A stretch of DNA of 64,000 nt from Doryteuthis pealeii (Eukaryota; Mollusca; Cephalopoda; Myopsida; Loliginidae). Position 1 is the first letter of the stretch, and the number at the start of each line of letters is the position of its first letter. Below are positions 20,791-32,491 of this stretch, one piece after another. The notes under the pieces are model-generated. The model did not search any database. It saw nothing but the letters and a program-made list of their open reading frames with translations, and was not told where the DNA came from. Location of the stretch: assembly GCA_023376005.1 (NCBI GenBank), contig CM042151.1:77027512-77091511 (forward strand). The letters are read 5' to 3'. The translations under genes were made by a program, and so were the position numbers.

Positions 20791-21640
20791 AAGAATATTT
20801 CCAACCATCCAAATATTTATGCATGTTAAAATCAATCCTTTGCAATCAACTTTGTATTTTCATCTTTTAGTTAAAAATAACGTCAGATAAAATGTTCAAA
20901 ATGTGTTAAAAGGTTTAATGTGCAGAAATCGCTAAGGGAGATCTTTTTTTTTTTTTAAGATTGTTTTTAAATTATCAAACTATCACCAAAAATCAGGAAA
21001 ATTTTCAATTTTAATGAATTTTCCCCTAATTATACGTTAATGACTTAATTGTATTATGACTAGTTTATTCTATTTTTTTAAATTAAATTGTTTTTAGATA
21101 AATTCAGAATATATATGATAAAGATAAATAATAAAAAAATGAGCAGGTATAAGTAATTAATACACATGTAAGAATGTAGGCCACAGTCCCAAGCCGATTA
21201 TTGTTCAGTTGTGTCGGATGTAAAAAGAAACCTGAGAAATTGTGCTTTATCATTAAAATAAACTAACTACAAAATTCCAATTTTTTTTTTTTTCGCGCAT
21301 AGGTTTCTTGCATAGAGAATTAATTAAATAAGTTTTTAATTAGTAAAATACGTATAAAACGAAAATAGCTCCGAATTCAAATTAGCCAATGAGATTACAG
21401 ATTTTCTCTGGAATGTAACCATCAGCTGATGTTATCTGTGTTTATGAAATAAAAAAGCGACCCTCAAAACAAACAAATCCCTTTACTAAAGCAAACAATT
21501 TTTTTTTTGGTTCAGGAAAAATTTTGAAAAAAAAAAAAAAAAAATGAATAATATTTCGTATACATGTGACAATGAGTCACAGATAATGCTTAAAAAAAAT
21601 TGAAAAAGACAATTCATAGTTCGTCCACGCGATTGAAGCA
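20790..21640. repeat. Fragments of the fold-back family; no gene
   Basis: Contains the half-site AACGTCAGATAAAATG and GATTGTTTTTAAATTATCAAAC, both from the 4560/12840-type repeat. The remainder is AT-rich with no ORF. Confidence 0.5.
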
Positions 21641-22990
21641 CTATAGGTACGACCAGACCGTTTATGCCATCTTGAATAAAACGGAAATAGATATTTCCGA
21701 ACTTTGTTTATCAAAAATCTCGTAAAAAAAAGATCGTACAGGGTTGTTACAAAGAAAAATAGTTAATTCAAAGATCAAATTATCCGAATGGGAAAAATTA
21801 CATCGTTATCTTAAAAAATAAACAAACCTGCCCGTATTACATGCGAAAGGGTAATTTTCAGACCGTAATATAGACAGAAAAGTTACTAATTATTTCCCTT
21901 TTACGATCAACCCGTAAAAGTATGGAATGAAAATTTGAATATTTTTTCTAAGAGAAAAACTGATAAAATAATCTATTATACTTACTTTTTATTTTAATTA
22001 TTGAAAAAAGTTAAATAAAATAATTTTTTTCACGCTAACACTGTCAGCCTAACAGGGACAAACTTCGGTTACTTAGAAGCGTCTCATCTCTTTGTAAAAC
22101 AAATATGTCAGCAATGCTCTTCCGTATATTCTAAGGATCACACATGTTTTTTTTACAAAGAGATGAGACGCTTCTAATTAACCGAAGTTTGTTTCTGTTA
22201 GGCTAACAGTGTTAGCATAAAAAAATATTTTATTTAACATTTTTCACTAATTAGTATAAAAAGTAAGTATAATAGATTATTTTTTCAGTTTTTCTCTTAG
22301 AAAAAATATTCAAATTTTCATTTCATTTTATTTTCGATTTTAAAAATTACTACCAAAACCGAAGACTTTTTTTTAATGTCAATTTCACTGAAATGTTAAT
22401 ATTAAATTTTTTCAAGTTTTTATTTATTTTAATACTAAATTTTAATATTAAAGTTTTTAAAGATTTTTTTGATTTTAATAGTAAATTTTGACTAAACTTG
22501 CAAATCGTTCGGAAAATTAAAACATATTACAGGGTGACCCAGAAAAAACAGAACCCAAATTATTTATTTAGTTTCCCATTAAACTAACCCTAAACCCCAA
22601 ATGTTTCTTCTTTCGAATGCACAAAAAATTTTCAAGATAAAAAAAGAATATTTAAAAAATCATTGAAAACAAATAATTGGTTATTGAATATGCACAAGAC
22701 AAAAATGTCAATGAGAGCTAGCCATACTTTTACTGGTTAATCGTAAAAGCGAAATAAAATGTAACTTTTCTGTCTAAATTACAGTCTAAAAATTACCCTT
22801 TCACATGTAATACAGGCAGGTTTGTTTATTTTTTAAGATAATGTAATTTTTTGCAATCGGATAATTTGATCTTTGAATTAATTGTTTTTCTTTGTAACAA
22901 CCCTGTACGATCTTTAATTTTTTTTACAAGGTTTTTGAATAAAAAAGTTTGGAAATATTTACTTCCGTTTTATTCAAGATGGCCTAAACC
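21640..22990. repeat. Large fold-back element, interrupted in one arm
   Basis: 21650-22098 recurs inverted as 22740-22990 plus 22155-22330. Diagnostic pairs are GCCATCTTGAATAAAACGG with CCGTTTTATTCAAGATGGC, AAATTATCCGAATGGG with its counterpart near 22855, and AAACTTCGGTTACTTAGAAGCGTCTCATCTC with its inverse at 22153-22185. The spacer is about 55 bp. The right arm is split by about 400 bp (22330-22730) that includes a mariner-like MITE end. One-arm copies occur at 59590-59790 and 60290-60375. No ORF inside. Confidence 0.8.
22527..22620 (+). repeat. Mariner-like MITE, one end
   Basis: TTACAGGGTGACCCAGAAAA and the following AACAGAACCC match the left end of the complete copy at 58758-58896, including the flanking GAAAATTAAAACATAT. 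The right terminal repeat is not present here. Confidence 0.6.
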
Positions 22991-23684
22991 GACCAATTGG
23001 TGGTCTCTATAATACACAGACTAAATTTTAACATAAAATCAAATCTTTGTCTACATTCTTAAATTGAACACTCATTTTAATTTTAATTTTTGTCATGCAT
23101 AAAAAATTGTAGAAAAATTAAAATTTACTGTTTATGGTTACATTTTTATAAAACAAAAAAGACCCCCCCCCAAAAAAACACTACTATAAACCAAAGAAAA
23201 AAGAAATTGTAATACGTACAATTGTAGGTATTTAATTCTTAGCATTTTATTGTTCCATTTTAATACAATAAAAAAGGAATTAAACTAATATATTTCTACC
23301 ATGGAAATGACAGACAAGAAAGGTCGCTTACATAAATAAAATTGTTCTAAAAAAGTAAACAAAAACAGACTATTCTTAAAATAAACAAATATAATGATAC
23401 ACTAATACTTACCTTTGTTTATCATAAAATCTTTAATAAAGCTTAAGAATGCATTTCTAAAAATAATATCTTAAATGTAAACAAAAAACAAAACATTTCC
23501 TAAAATAAACAAACATTCTACTATACCATTCTCAGCAATTTTTTTTTTATTTTTAAAAATTTGATTTGTGTTCCTAATTTTTATTAGTCCGGTCATGGAC
23601 CAAGTACTTTTGCTAGTATATACATATATATGTATATAAGAAGAAGGTCTGCAAATATATATATAATTCTGTTATAAAAGCCTT
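22991..23684. other. No gene seen
   Basis: AT-rich with a short C-run (about 23163). No conserved ORF or recognised repeat end. Confidence 0.5.
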
Positions 23685-23691
23685 TTACATA

Positions 23692-23776
<85 letters not shown>
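23685..23776. repeat. (AT)n microsatellite, about 90 bp
   Basis: Nearly pure AT/TA dinucleotides, the longest simple repeat in the window. It can form a long cruciform. It is a likely site of assembly error or length polymorphism. Confidence 0.97.
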
Positions 23777-23778
<2 letters not shown>

Positions 23779-23789
23779 ACCGGCAGAAA

Positions 23790-24720
23790 TTGTAATTGGT
23801 AATATTTTTTTTTAATTTCTTAATTTTAAAACAATTACCAAAAATCAGGAATTGTCCAATTTTAATAAAATTTTCACCAAATTGTTTTCCCACGACTTAA
23901 TTTTATAAGGATTAGTTTATTTTATGGAAGAAACTTGAAAAAATACTTCTTTTTATCAATTCAGAATGTGTGTGTGTGTGTGGGGGGGTGATCTTTGACC
24001 ATTTGAAAAAAAAAATCCCAGTCCCTAATTTTACATTTCTTGAAAGATCATATCCTGAAGAATATATAGAAAAATAAATAAAAAAATAAAAATATAAATT
24101 CAATAACCTAAAAAAGTCATTTTAAAATTTAAAATTCATTTTCTTAAAACTCAAAAAATAAATGTAGCAAGTTTTTTTTTGTAGTATTATAAAATATAGT
24201 TTTCTTTAAATTGATGTAAAAAAAAATTCTGTCTAAGTTAAACTGAGTTTTGTACTACCTTAAAAACTTCAAGGTCAATTGAATATGTCAGGGAATATTA
24301 TGGACTATCTAGCAATTTTAACCAAAGATAACCGAGAATTTTATCTTTGAAAAAATCTAAGTTTAAAAAAATCCCACTCACTGGGAGGATATTTCAAAAG
24401 AATTAAAACGAGTTTTTTAAATCATCAATTTAAAGTATGGAAGCCTAAAAGATCAAATTATCTCCCTTTCTGACCACCGTCTTTACATTGTGATTTGTGA
24501 ATGAATTAAACGCATTTCACAAGTTATAATTCATTCATTAAAGGATGACTTTATTTCTAAAAGTACATTTTTCTTTTATTTATTTATTATTTTTTTTATA
24601 TTCCTTTCAAAAATAGTAAACTTGAAATTAATACCTAATCTAATTAAAAGAAAAAAAATTAAATTATTGAACACTGAAATTAAACTGAATGTTCTTAAAA
24701 ATAGATATTGTTATACTAAC
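23790..24720 (+). repeat. Dispersed repeat matching 56780-57690 inverted
   Basis: AATTTCTTAATTTTAAAACAATTACC, AGATCATATCCTGAAGAATA, CAATTGAATATGTC and ATTCATTCATTAAAGGATGAC all recur in reversed order on the opposite strand at 57690-56780. A short GT run with G-tract lies at 23967-23990. No ORF is supported. Confidence 0.65.
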
Positions 24721-25180
24721 ACTAAGTAGTAAACATTTTTGTAGTTATTAATAAAAAAAAAGCAACCACAAACAAATAACAGTTTTGTTAGACACGTGAA
24801 ATTTTGGCAGTTTTCATGTAAATTTTAATTCGCATTAACAGGAATTATTGGCAAATGAATTCTTTTTTTGTTTATGAAATTATTCGCTATTGAAATTTTT
24901 TAATTAATGATGATGGAATTTAACTTGTTCACAAGTCACTTTCCCTCGCGTGGCTGGATATTTTTTGAAAAATATTTTTTTTAAGAGAAGGTTTCTACTT
25001 GGCAAATAAAGACATTATTTTGGGTTAAAATCTATATTTTTATGAAAAATTAAAATTAAAAGAACTTGTGAAATGGTAAAAAGTGCTAAAAAAAGATTTT
25101 GGCGGACCTGAGCATCAGGAACACCCCCATGTAAAATTTTTGTTTTTAATTTTTTTCCCTTTTCTTCAATGGATTATTAT
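24720..25180. other. No gene seen
   Basis: AT-rich sequence between the inverted-duplicate repeat and the conserved ZNF upstream region. No feature is supported. Confidence 0.5.
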
Positions 25181-25485
25181 CGATTGTACACTTGTTTTGT
25201 TGCTAAATTTTAGAGTGGAAAAAAAAATTATCATATTTTTATAAATGGATTGTCCTTTAAATTCTGATAAATCTTTGTCAAAATTAGAAAAAAAATACTA
25301 TATTTATATTAAATTCCATTAAATTTACCTCATCATTTGTTGAATTGTTGAATTTTCTTTATGCTGATGTTCCTGTTGTTAAGTTAATCGAAATATGAAC
25401 TGATTTTTATATTATAAATCAAAAAAAAATCTTGAATTGCATGCTTTTTTAAAAACATAATACATTAATTATTATTCATTCACAG
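25180..25485 (+). other. Upstream region and 3' splice site of locus C
   Basis: TGTACACTTGTTTTGTTGC to ATTATTCATTCACAG matches 1170-1474 upstream of locus A closely. The acceptor ends at 25485, giving an exon start AAATCAACAGCATTGGG. No LTR remnant is present in front of this copy. Confidence 0.65.
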
Positions 25486-25860
25486 AAATCAACAGCATTG
25501 GGAAGAATGGTTTTAAAATGTAAAAAGACACATTTAAACACCTAACAAGAACAAATATATTCTTCTGATGTGTGTGGATCTACATCTTGAGAACTAACAG
25601 GACAATTTTTTCTTGAAATTTATCATATGAATGACTTGATCAGTATTTCAAAGAACGACTTTTTTCCATTATAGAGATGAGCGAAAAAAAAAAAATTATT
25701 AATGTCCTCAATTTGTAGAGCATCACTATAACATGGTTTGGGAATATAAAAAGACACATTCAAACACTTGCTAATGGAAAAAATATTCTTGCTAATATGT
25801 AGAGACTCTTGTAAAACACAACTTTTCACAACTGTGCAAATATGAGAAATACGATCAGAA

Positions 25861-27054
25861 GTGGAAATATTTTCTTGTAAAATTTGTGGATCCATATTTC
25901 CAGTGAGTTCAAATTTGAATGCACACATGCAAACACACACTGGAGAGAAACCATTTTTTTGTGAAGTCTGTGGATCTGCATTTTCTAGGAGTTCTGACTT
26001 GAAATATCACATGCGAACACACACTGGTAAGAAACCATTTTCTTGTGAAATATGTGGATCTGCATTTCCTAGGAATGCCCACTTAAAAAGACACATGCGA
26101 ACACACACTGGAGAGAAACCATTTTCTTGTGAAGTCTGTGGATCAGCATTTTCTACTAGTTCCAACTTAAAATGTCACATGCGAACACACACTGGAGAGA
26201 AACCATTTTCTTGTGAAGTCTGTGGATCTGCATTTTCTTCTAGTTCACCCTTAAAAAGACACATGCGAACACACACTGGTGAGAAACCATTTTCTTGTGA
26301 AGTCTGTGGATCAGCATTTCATTCTAGTTCTGAGTTAAAATGTCACAGGCGAACACATACTGGAGAGAAACCATTTTCTTGTGAAGTCTGTGGATCTGCA
26401 TTTTCTTATAGTTCCCACTTAAAAAGTCACATGCGAACACACACTGGAGAGAAGCCATTTTCTTGTGGAGTCTGTGGATCAGCATTTTCACAGAGTTCCA
26501 GTTTGAAATTACACATGCGAATACACACTGGTGAGAAACCATTTTCTTGTGAAGTCTGTGGATCTGCATTTTTTCAGAGTTGTCATTTGAAAATGCACAT
26601 GCGAACACACACTGGTGAAAAACCATTTTCATGTGAAATCTGTGGATCTGCATTTTCTTACCATTTCTGTTTGAAATCACACATGGTAACACACACTGGA
26701 GAGAAACCATTTTCTTGTGAAGTCTGTGGATCAGCATTTTCTTCTAGTTCACTCTTAAAAAGACACATGCGAACACACACTGGTGAGAAACCATTTTCTT
26801 GTGAAGTCTGTGTATCAGCATTTTATTCCAGTTCCGACTTAAAATGTCACATGCGAACACATACTGGAGAGAAACCATTTTGTTGTGAAGTCTGTGGATC
26901 TGCATTTTCTTATAGTTTTCACTTAAAAAGTCACATGCGAACACACACTGGAGAGAAACCATTTTCTTGTGGAGTCTGTGGATCAGCATTTTCACGGAAT
27001 GACAGTTTGAAAAGACATGTGCTAACCCACAGTCATAAAGAAATCAAGTGTTAG
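25861..27054 (+). CDS. C2H2 zinc-finger array with 14 fingers, start uncertain (locus C)
   Basis: Fourteen uninterrupted C2H2 fingers at 28-residue spacing, TGEKP linkers (one TGKKP), most like locus A; the finger containing SRNDSLKRH is the counterpart of finger 8 in A. The exon has no in-frame ATG before the first finger: the ATG equivalent to that of A is at 25842 but an extra base (ATGAGAAATACG against ATGGAAACACG) puts it out of frame, and TGA lies at 25843 in the finger frame. The first in-frame ATG is 25927, inside finger 1. After finger 14 the frame enters a 5'-truncated insertion and stops (SHKEIKC, TAG at 27052-27054). All zinc ligands are kept except that finger 1 would be lost with start 25927. 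It may still give a 13-finger protein, or be a young pseudogene. Confidence 0.65.
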   Translation: MEIFSCKICGSIFPVSSNLNAHMQTHTGEKPFFCEVCGSAFSRSSDLKYHMRTHTGKKPFSCEICGSAFPRNAHLKRHMRTHTGEKPFSCEVCGSAFSTSSNLKCHMRTHTGEKPFSCEVCGSAFSSSSPLKRHMRTHTGEKPFSCEVCGSAFHSSSELKCHRRTHTGEKPFSCEVCGSAFSYSSHLKSHMRTHTGEKPFSCGVCGSAFSQSSSLKLHMRIHTGEKPFSCEVCGSAFFQSCHLKMHMRTHTGEKPFSCEICGSAFSYHFCLKSHMVTHTGEKPFSCEVCGSAFSSSSLLKRHMRTHTGEKPFSCEVCVSAFYSSSDLKCHMRTHTGEKPFCCEVCGSAFSYSFHLKSHMRTHTGEKPFSCGVCGSAFSRNDSLKRHVLTHSHKEIKC

Positions 27055-27112
27055 CCCCAGGACAGGGGCCCCTTGACTTCTAAAAATATCTAATAAGAAA
27101 ATGAAACAAAAA
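27031..27112 (+). mobile_element. 5'-truncated copy of the 11305-type insertion
   Basis: From ATAAAGAAATCAAGTG through TTAGCCCCAGGACAGG to AATGAAACAAAAAG it matches the last 80-90 bp of the element at 11305-11504. It is joined directly to HVLTH codons of finger 14 on the left and to GTGAGAAAGTCTG on the right, where about 15 bp of finger sequence are missing. Truncation at the 5' end only fits target-primed retroposition. Confidence 0.65.
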
Positions 27113-27770
27113 GTGAGAAAGTCTGTGGATCTGCATTGTTACAGAGTCGTGATTTGAAAATGCACATACGAACACACACTGGTCAAAAACCATTTTCATG
27201 TTAAATCTGTGGATCTGCATTTTCTTACCATCCCTGTTTGAAATGTCACATGCGAACACATACTGGAGAGAAGCCATTTTCTTGTGAAGTATGTGAATCT
27301 GCATATTCAACTCTTTCAAGTTTAAGAAGACACATGCAAATACACAGTGGAGAAAAACCATTTTCTTGTGAAGTCTGTGGATCAGTATTTTTACAGAGTT
27401 GCAGTTTGAAAACACACATGCGAACACACACTGGTGAGAAACCATTTTCATGTGAAATATGTGGATCTGCATTTTCTAGGAATACCCACTTAAGTGTTCA
27501 CATACGACCACACACTGGAGAGAAACCATTTTCTTGTGAAGTCTGTGAATCTGCATATTCAACCCTTTCCAGTTTAAGAAGACATGCGAATACACAGTGG
27601 AGAGAAACCATTTTCTTGTGAAGTCTGTGGATCAGCATTTTCACAGAGTTGCAGTTTGAAATCACACATGCGAACACATACTGGTGAAAAACCATTTTCT
27701 TGTGAAATATGTGGATCTACATTTTCTAGGAGTTTCCTATTTGAAATCACACATGCGAATACACTAAGAA
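27113..27770 (+). pseudogene. Broken 3' half of the locus C finger array
   Basis: About eight further fingers remain recognisable. The first ([16 protein letters not shown]) lacks its start. The next has TAA in place of a Glu codon right after TTTTCATGT (about 27202). A two-base loss in AGAAGACATGCG (about 27583) shifts the frame, and the last finger has an extra base (AGGAGTTTCCTATTTG). Order and helix residues follow fingers 9-19 of locus A, so C once encoded a comparable or longer array. Confidence 0.85.
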
Positions 27771-28690
27771 AATTGCAAAAGCCTAGACACTGCCTTGAAT
27801 GTCTTTAATGTCTCTGCAAAGGTATTTGATAGTATATGGTATAATGATACTTCCTCTTGAAAGTAAACCCTGATCAAACATTCCTCTCATCATAGCTAAG
27901 CAATGGAATATAATGGTGCATCCTCTCCTTGTGCAGCCTGCACAAGTAACAAAACTAAGCTGGATACCCCATCAAACTAGCCTAATACTGGTCCTAGAAT
28001 CCCTTGGTTTCCCTGGCGGTAGGATGTAGGTGTCCTACCCCAACGCAGAGATACAGTTGGTGTATTCAACTTCCCTAGCCAACAAAGCAGAGTAAAACAA
28101 ATCTAAATAGTTAACAAAAACAATAAAACAAACCTAGAAAAAAAGACTCTCCACTAAAAATAAGACATGACTCACAACCAAGTAAATGATTAATTTTACA
28201 AAATAATTAAATAAAGTTAATAATGGTAAAATGAATTTATTAAATTTGTCTATAAGGTTGTATTTTTAAGCTGAGAAGAAGGTGACAGGAGTTGGTGGAA
28301 GCTATGTTGAGGTAAAAATTGCTGGTACCATATGAATTATTAGACTTTGTGTACCCTCTTGCAAAATTCAATACAATAACAAAATTATATATATTTCAGT
28401 GGGTTATAAAGTGTAGTGGTTGATTATAAAGTGTTCTTTGATTATTTCATTTCCAGGGAAGGTCTATGTATTACTAATTATTTCTCAACAGGATTTTCTT
28501 AGTAACTTGGATATAGTAAATTGAAAGACATCTGTTTTACTATAAAAATGTTATTTTTGTTTCAGTTAGTAATAAAGTGTAATGGTTGATTATAAAGTGT
28601 TCTTTGATTATTTCATTTCCAGGGAAGGTCTATGTATTACTAATTATTTCTCAACAGGATTTTCTTAATAACTTGGATATAGTAAATTGA
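27771..28690 (+). other. 3' flank of locus C with a local duplication
   Basis: Matches 3477-4400 after locus A. The segment GGTTGATTATAAAGTGTTC to AACTTGGATATAGTAAATTG occurs twice (about 28420-28520 and 28580-28690). It then stops abruptly at the end of the copia element. No gene is seen. Confidence 0.7.
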
Positions 28691-28721
28691 AAGTCATATG
28701 CTTTTTCCCATTTCAATTTTT

Positions 28722-29005
28722 CAGTAGATAAGATGGCTTGTTCATAGCTTTGTGGAATGTTGCTTACTCTATAACAATAATCAATAGAACAGTTTGTTGT
28801 GTCTGTGTTGTCTGAATCATTCAGTAGATATGATGGCTTGTTCATAGCTTTGTGCTTACTAAACAATAATCAATAGAACAGTTTGTTGTGTCTGTGTTGT
28901 CTGAATCATTCAGTAGATATGATGGCTTGTTCATAGCTTTGTGGAATGTTGCTTACTCTATAACAATAATCAATAGAACAGTTTGTTATGTATGAATTGT
29001 CTGAA
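28722..29005 (-). repeat. Three tandem ~90-99 bp units inside the copia RT start
   Basis: CAGTAGATA(A/T)GATGGCTTGTTC begins units at about 28722, 28821 and 28910, each ending GTCTGAA. They repeat the region before the RT start in minus orientation; the middle unit is shortened. Confidence 0.85.
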
Positions 29006-30189
29006 ACATCTAATATATAATCATCCAAATATTTGGGTTTATTAATTTTTCGTTTTGAAAGTTTTCTTCACTATCATTTTGTGATTCAGTGTCTTTATTT
29101 TCCGGTTCTTCATCATTATCATTTTGTGATTTAGGGTTTATATTCATGGGGTAGTCAAAATAACTGTTTTCTTCTTTATCACATTGTTGAGATCCATGAA
29201 AAAATATACATCTTATTCTTTTAATTTATTGTCTGTCTGGAAAGTAAATAAGATAATCTGGACTTGTTGGATCATATCCAACAAAAATTCCTTGTTGACT
29301 CCTTGGGTCCAATTTTGTTTTATTTTGGATATGGGCAAAGCATGTACTACCAAATGTATGCATATTGCTTTTGTCAGGTTTTTGAAATGTAAACATTTCA
29401 TAGGAAGTTTTTCTAGTTCTTCTACTGAAGCATCTATTTCTTATATAAGCTGATGTTCTAAGTGCATAATTTCACAAGTTTTTGGGTAATTTAGATTCTA
29501 TCAATAAACACCTTTCCATTTCAAAGAGTGTTCTCCAAGATCTTTTGGCAGTACCATTTTGGTGTGGTGAATAATGAACTGAGAATTCTTGTTTTATTTT
29601 ATTTTTACAAGAATATTTTTCAATTTTGTACAAGTGAATTCAAGGGCATTGTTCATTCTTAATCTTTTCACAGATGCATAGGGTGTCATATCAGCTAAAA
29701 TATTTGCTGCTTCTGGTTTATATTTAAGAAAATAAACCACTATTAATCCTGGGTAGTCATCAACGAAAGTTATTGCATATTTTGAGTCATTTATTGAAAT
29801 TGGTTCAATAGGACCTGCCAAATCACAATGAATCAAATCAAGTATTTTATTTGCCTTTATATCGGCCTTTTTATTTCTGTATTGGCACATTTTTCCTTGA
29901 GTACAAGTTTTGCAGTCAAATTTATTTTTATTACTTATTTTCATGCCTTTTACTAATTTTAAAACATTTTCTTTGTTACAATGTCCAAGAATACTATGCC
30001 ATTCTTTTAAAGTATGAGTTTGTATAGTTTTTATGTTGTTTAGGAAATATAACTTTCCTTGTTTTTAATATTGCATATACATCCATTAGGTGTCTTGAGT
30101 TCACGCCATTTTCCGTTTGGGTCGCTGACTGTACTGAAAAAATATTTTGCTTATCATCTTTTAATGTTGTGGGTTCTTGAGTTTGGCGC

Positions 30190-30880
30190 CATTTTTGTAA
30201 AAATGGAGGGAAGTGCCATTTTTTTTTAAATATGAAATTTTCCTTTAAAAATCAAAACAAAAAGATTAAAGATGACGTGTCGATTAAAGATATGTCCCAT
30301 TTCTTGACCTGAAAGCCTTGGGACTCTAAGGCGCCAGATTCCAGTGCCCTTTTGCTATGTCATTGATACCCACTGTTATTGAGAAAACAGTTAGTGGTCG
30401 GTTCGGCTTAAACCTGTAAGGACCTGAAAGAGTTAACTCCCTCAGACTGATTGGTAAAATAAGTTGCCACTCGCTTCCAGGAGCAAACCTTGAAATTCAA
30501 CAAATTCAACTTTGAAAGAATTATACAGAAATCATCTCAACTCAATTAGGGTTTGTAACTCAAAGAAAGCTTCCCTAAAGTCAACCTCTAAAATTCATCA
30601 CCAGCAAAACTTACGAAATTTCAACCCACCTCTGTCAATAGGTTGGTGGGCCACACGTCAAAGAACTATGTTGACTGGACTCTGAGTTAAGTTCTCCGCA
30701 AATCACACCAAAATTTGCAAAAACTATCCTTAAATCTATCTTTCCTTTTTTTTCTGTTTATACACATTAAATTTGTTGTTAAATATATTTGTCTTGTCTT
30801 TTCATTCAGTGTCCGAACTTGAAAGTTGTGGTAATTTCCCCCACAAGTGAGAATTAATCCTTTTACAGTTTTAATTCCTA
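30190..30880. repeat. Insertion within copia, bounded by repeated copia sequence
   Basis: AAAATGGAGGGAAG followed by (T/C)GCCATTTT and GTCGCTGACTGTAC(T/C)GAAAAA occurs on both sides (about 30120-30225 and 30885-30935). The enclosed ~650 bp do not continue any copia frame. The inside ends near TAATTTCCCCCACA, so an LTR-like identity is possible, but ends and target duplication are unclear. Confidence 0.45.
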
Positions 30881-31423
30881 CAAAAAATGGAGGGAAGCGC
30901 CATTTTGGGTCGCTGACTGTACCGAAAAAATATTTTGTTTATAGGATGGAATATATAATGCATCTTTTAATGTTGTTTCATGAGTATTGTCTTTATTATC
31001 TTTTATTAAAACTTTTGCATTGCCTTTTGCATGTACCAAACCTGTGGTTCGGATACCATCAGCAAGTTCAATGGTATGTTGCAAGGCATTAAAATCTTCA
31101 TTAAAACGAAAAGATTTTGTCTTATCTGTAATTATATGGGTGGTAGCTCTACAATCTACTAGCAAATTAAATGTATCATCGTCAAAAGATTTTAAATGTA
31201 CTTACAGTGAAAAGAAATGACTTGTTTTCAACTGTATCTTTCAGTGAGTTGATTGGACTTTCTTTTCTTTTATTTCGGCAATATTTTGTGTCGAGTGTAT
31301 TTCTTTTGCAATATTCACACCATCTTTTTAAAAAAAAATTGGCGCGTTTTTATATTGAAAATTTCGGTGCCCCAGCAATTGAAACATCTGTAAGATTCAA
31401 AGGTTATGACAAAGTCATAACTA

Positions 31424-31811
31424 GTTGAAACATAACAAACTCCGACTCAGGTTGAGGGACAAAACATTTAATATAATACAGCACATGAATAAACAAAGGA
31501 TACATAAATTACATAGAAGTGTACATGAAACATACATACGTATACAATAGTAATATGAACATAAAAGCAACAGACATGAGACTGAAGTTGCCCATGCTGG
31601 GAAATCACTTACAGTAATCTAGGGGGGGGTCAAAGCCCCACCAAGAAAGGGGTAGGCATAAGACTACCTCATTGTCTCTTGTAGGTCGAGCAGCAGGCAA
31701 AGAGGAAGAGAAGTTCAAAACAGCCGCTTAAATACACGGGGCCCCTAGTGGGAACCAGCGACACTAAACGGGCAGACCACTCCCCAGGCAAATACGAAAA
31801 TAACCCCACAC
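31424..31811 (-). repeat. LTR-like insertion in the copia gag
   Basis: A compact, GC-richer segment splits gag between KVNIQQKDIKII and the zinc knuckle. On the minus strand it starts TGTGTGGGGTTATTTTCG, has GTATTTAAGCGGC as a TATA-like box (about 31735), and ends with GTTATGTTTCA, giving TG/CA ends of about 390 bp. A G8 run is at about 31623. A target duplication was not recognised. Confidence 0.5.
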
Positions 31812-31985
31812 ATGGTATGATTTTGATATCTTTTTGCTGAATATTAACTTTCATTGAGTAATCTTCTTGTGGTCCATTTTTTCTACATTTTTCAGTCTCT
31901 TCGTAGCTTCTGAGAGCTGATTTAAACTCATTAAATTTTAATTCATCCTTTCTCTGTGTTATTCACTAAATTCAAAAATTCAATT

Positions 31986-32250
31986 CGCACACACACCGCA
32001 ATAAAAAGATGCATACACTCGCCAACAAAACAAAACATAAGTTGCTAACGCCAAACGGAAGTTAACTCAATGGTAGCCTAAAACGAAGTGACCAAAATAA
32101 CATGGTTCTACACATAGGCTCCAGCTGAACTTCTGTCTGGAAAAAGAATTCCTAAACAATAAAAGTTAATATTATAAACAGAATTCGGATTTTCAACCAA
32201 TAAAAAAAGTTCCCCCATATTCCCATATTTTTTTGGGGGGCGGGGGGTAA
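31986..32250. other. No gene seen
   Basis: Short AT-rich stretch past the copia gag end. No LTR for the element could be recognised here. Confidence 0.4.
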
Positions 32251-32459
32251 AATAATTTTTACATTTTTGGAAAGAGAATTAACAACGGAGCATATGTAAA
32301 ATAAACTAAATCGCAACTAATTCGGTTTTGGTAATAGGGCATCTTAAACATTGAAACTTAAATCTCGTAAATAAGAAAAATATGTATCTTTTTTTAAAAA
32401 TTGTTAGATTATTTTCTAAAGAATTTTATATTAAAAGTTCCTATTGTCTACTTGTTTTT

Positions 32460-32491
<32 letters not shown>

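Larger units (their letters stand above)
28690..31985 (-). pseudogene. Ty1/copia retrotransposon remnant
   Basis: Minus-strand order is gag, protease, integrase, reverse transcriptase, which identifies Ty1/copia. Gag: KFNEFKSALRSYEETEK (about 31930) and a zinc knuckle CEYCKRNTLDTKYC (about 31300). Protease: LVDCRATTHIITDK (31165 down), where the usual D-S/T-G is D-C-R. Pre-integrase: EWHSILGHCNKENVLKLVKG, then C-x2-C. Integrase: IHCDLAGPIEP has the first Asp, but RMNNALEF has Asn for the second Asp and NGTAKRSWRTLF has Lys for the catalytic Glu; the C-terminal part includes FVGYDPTSPDYLIYFP. An acidic linker follows. RT survives only as its start, IPQSYEQAILSTEKLKWEKA. Stops, frameshifts, two nested insertions and a triplicated segment show it is long dead. 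No flanking LTRs were found. Confidence 0.88.
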
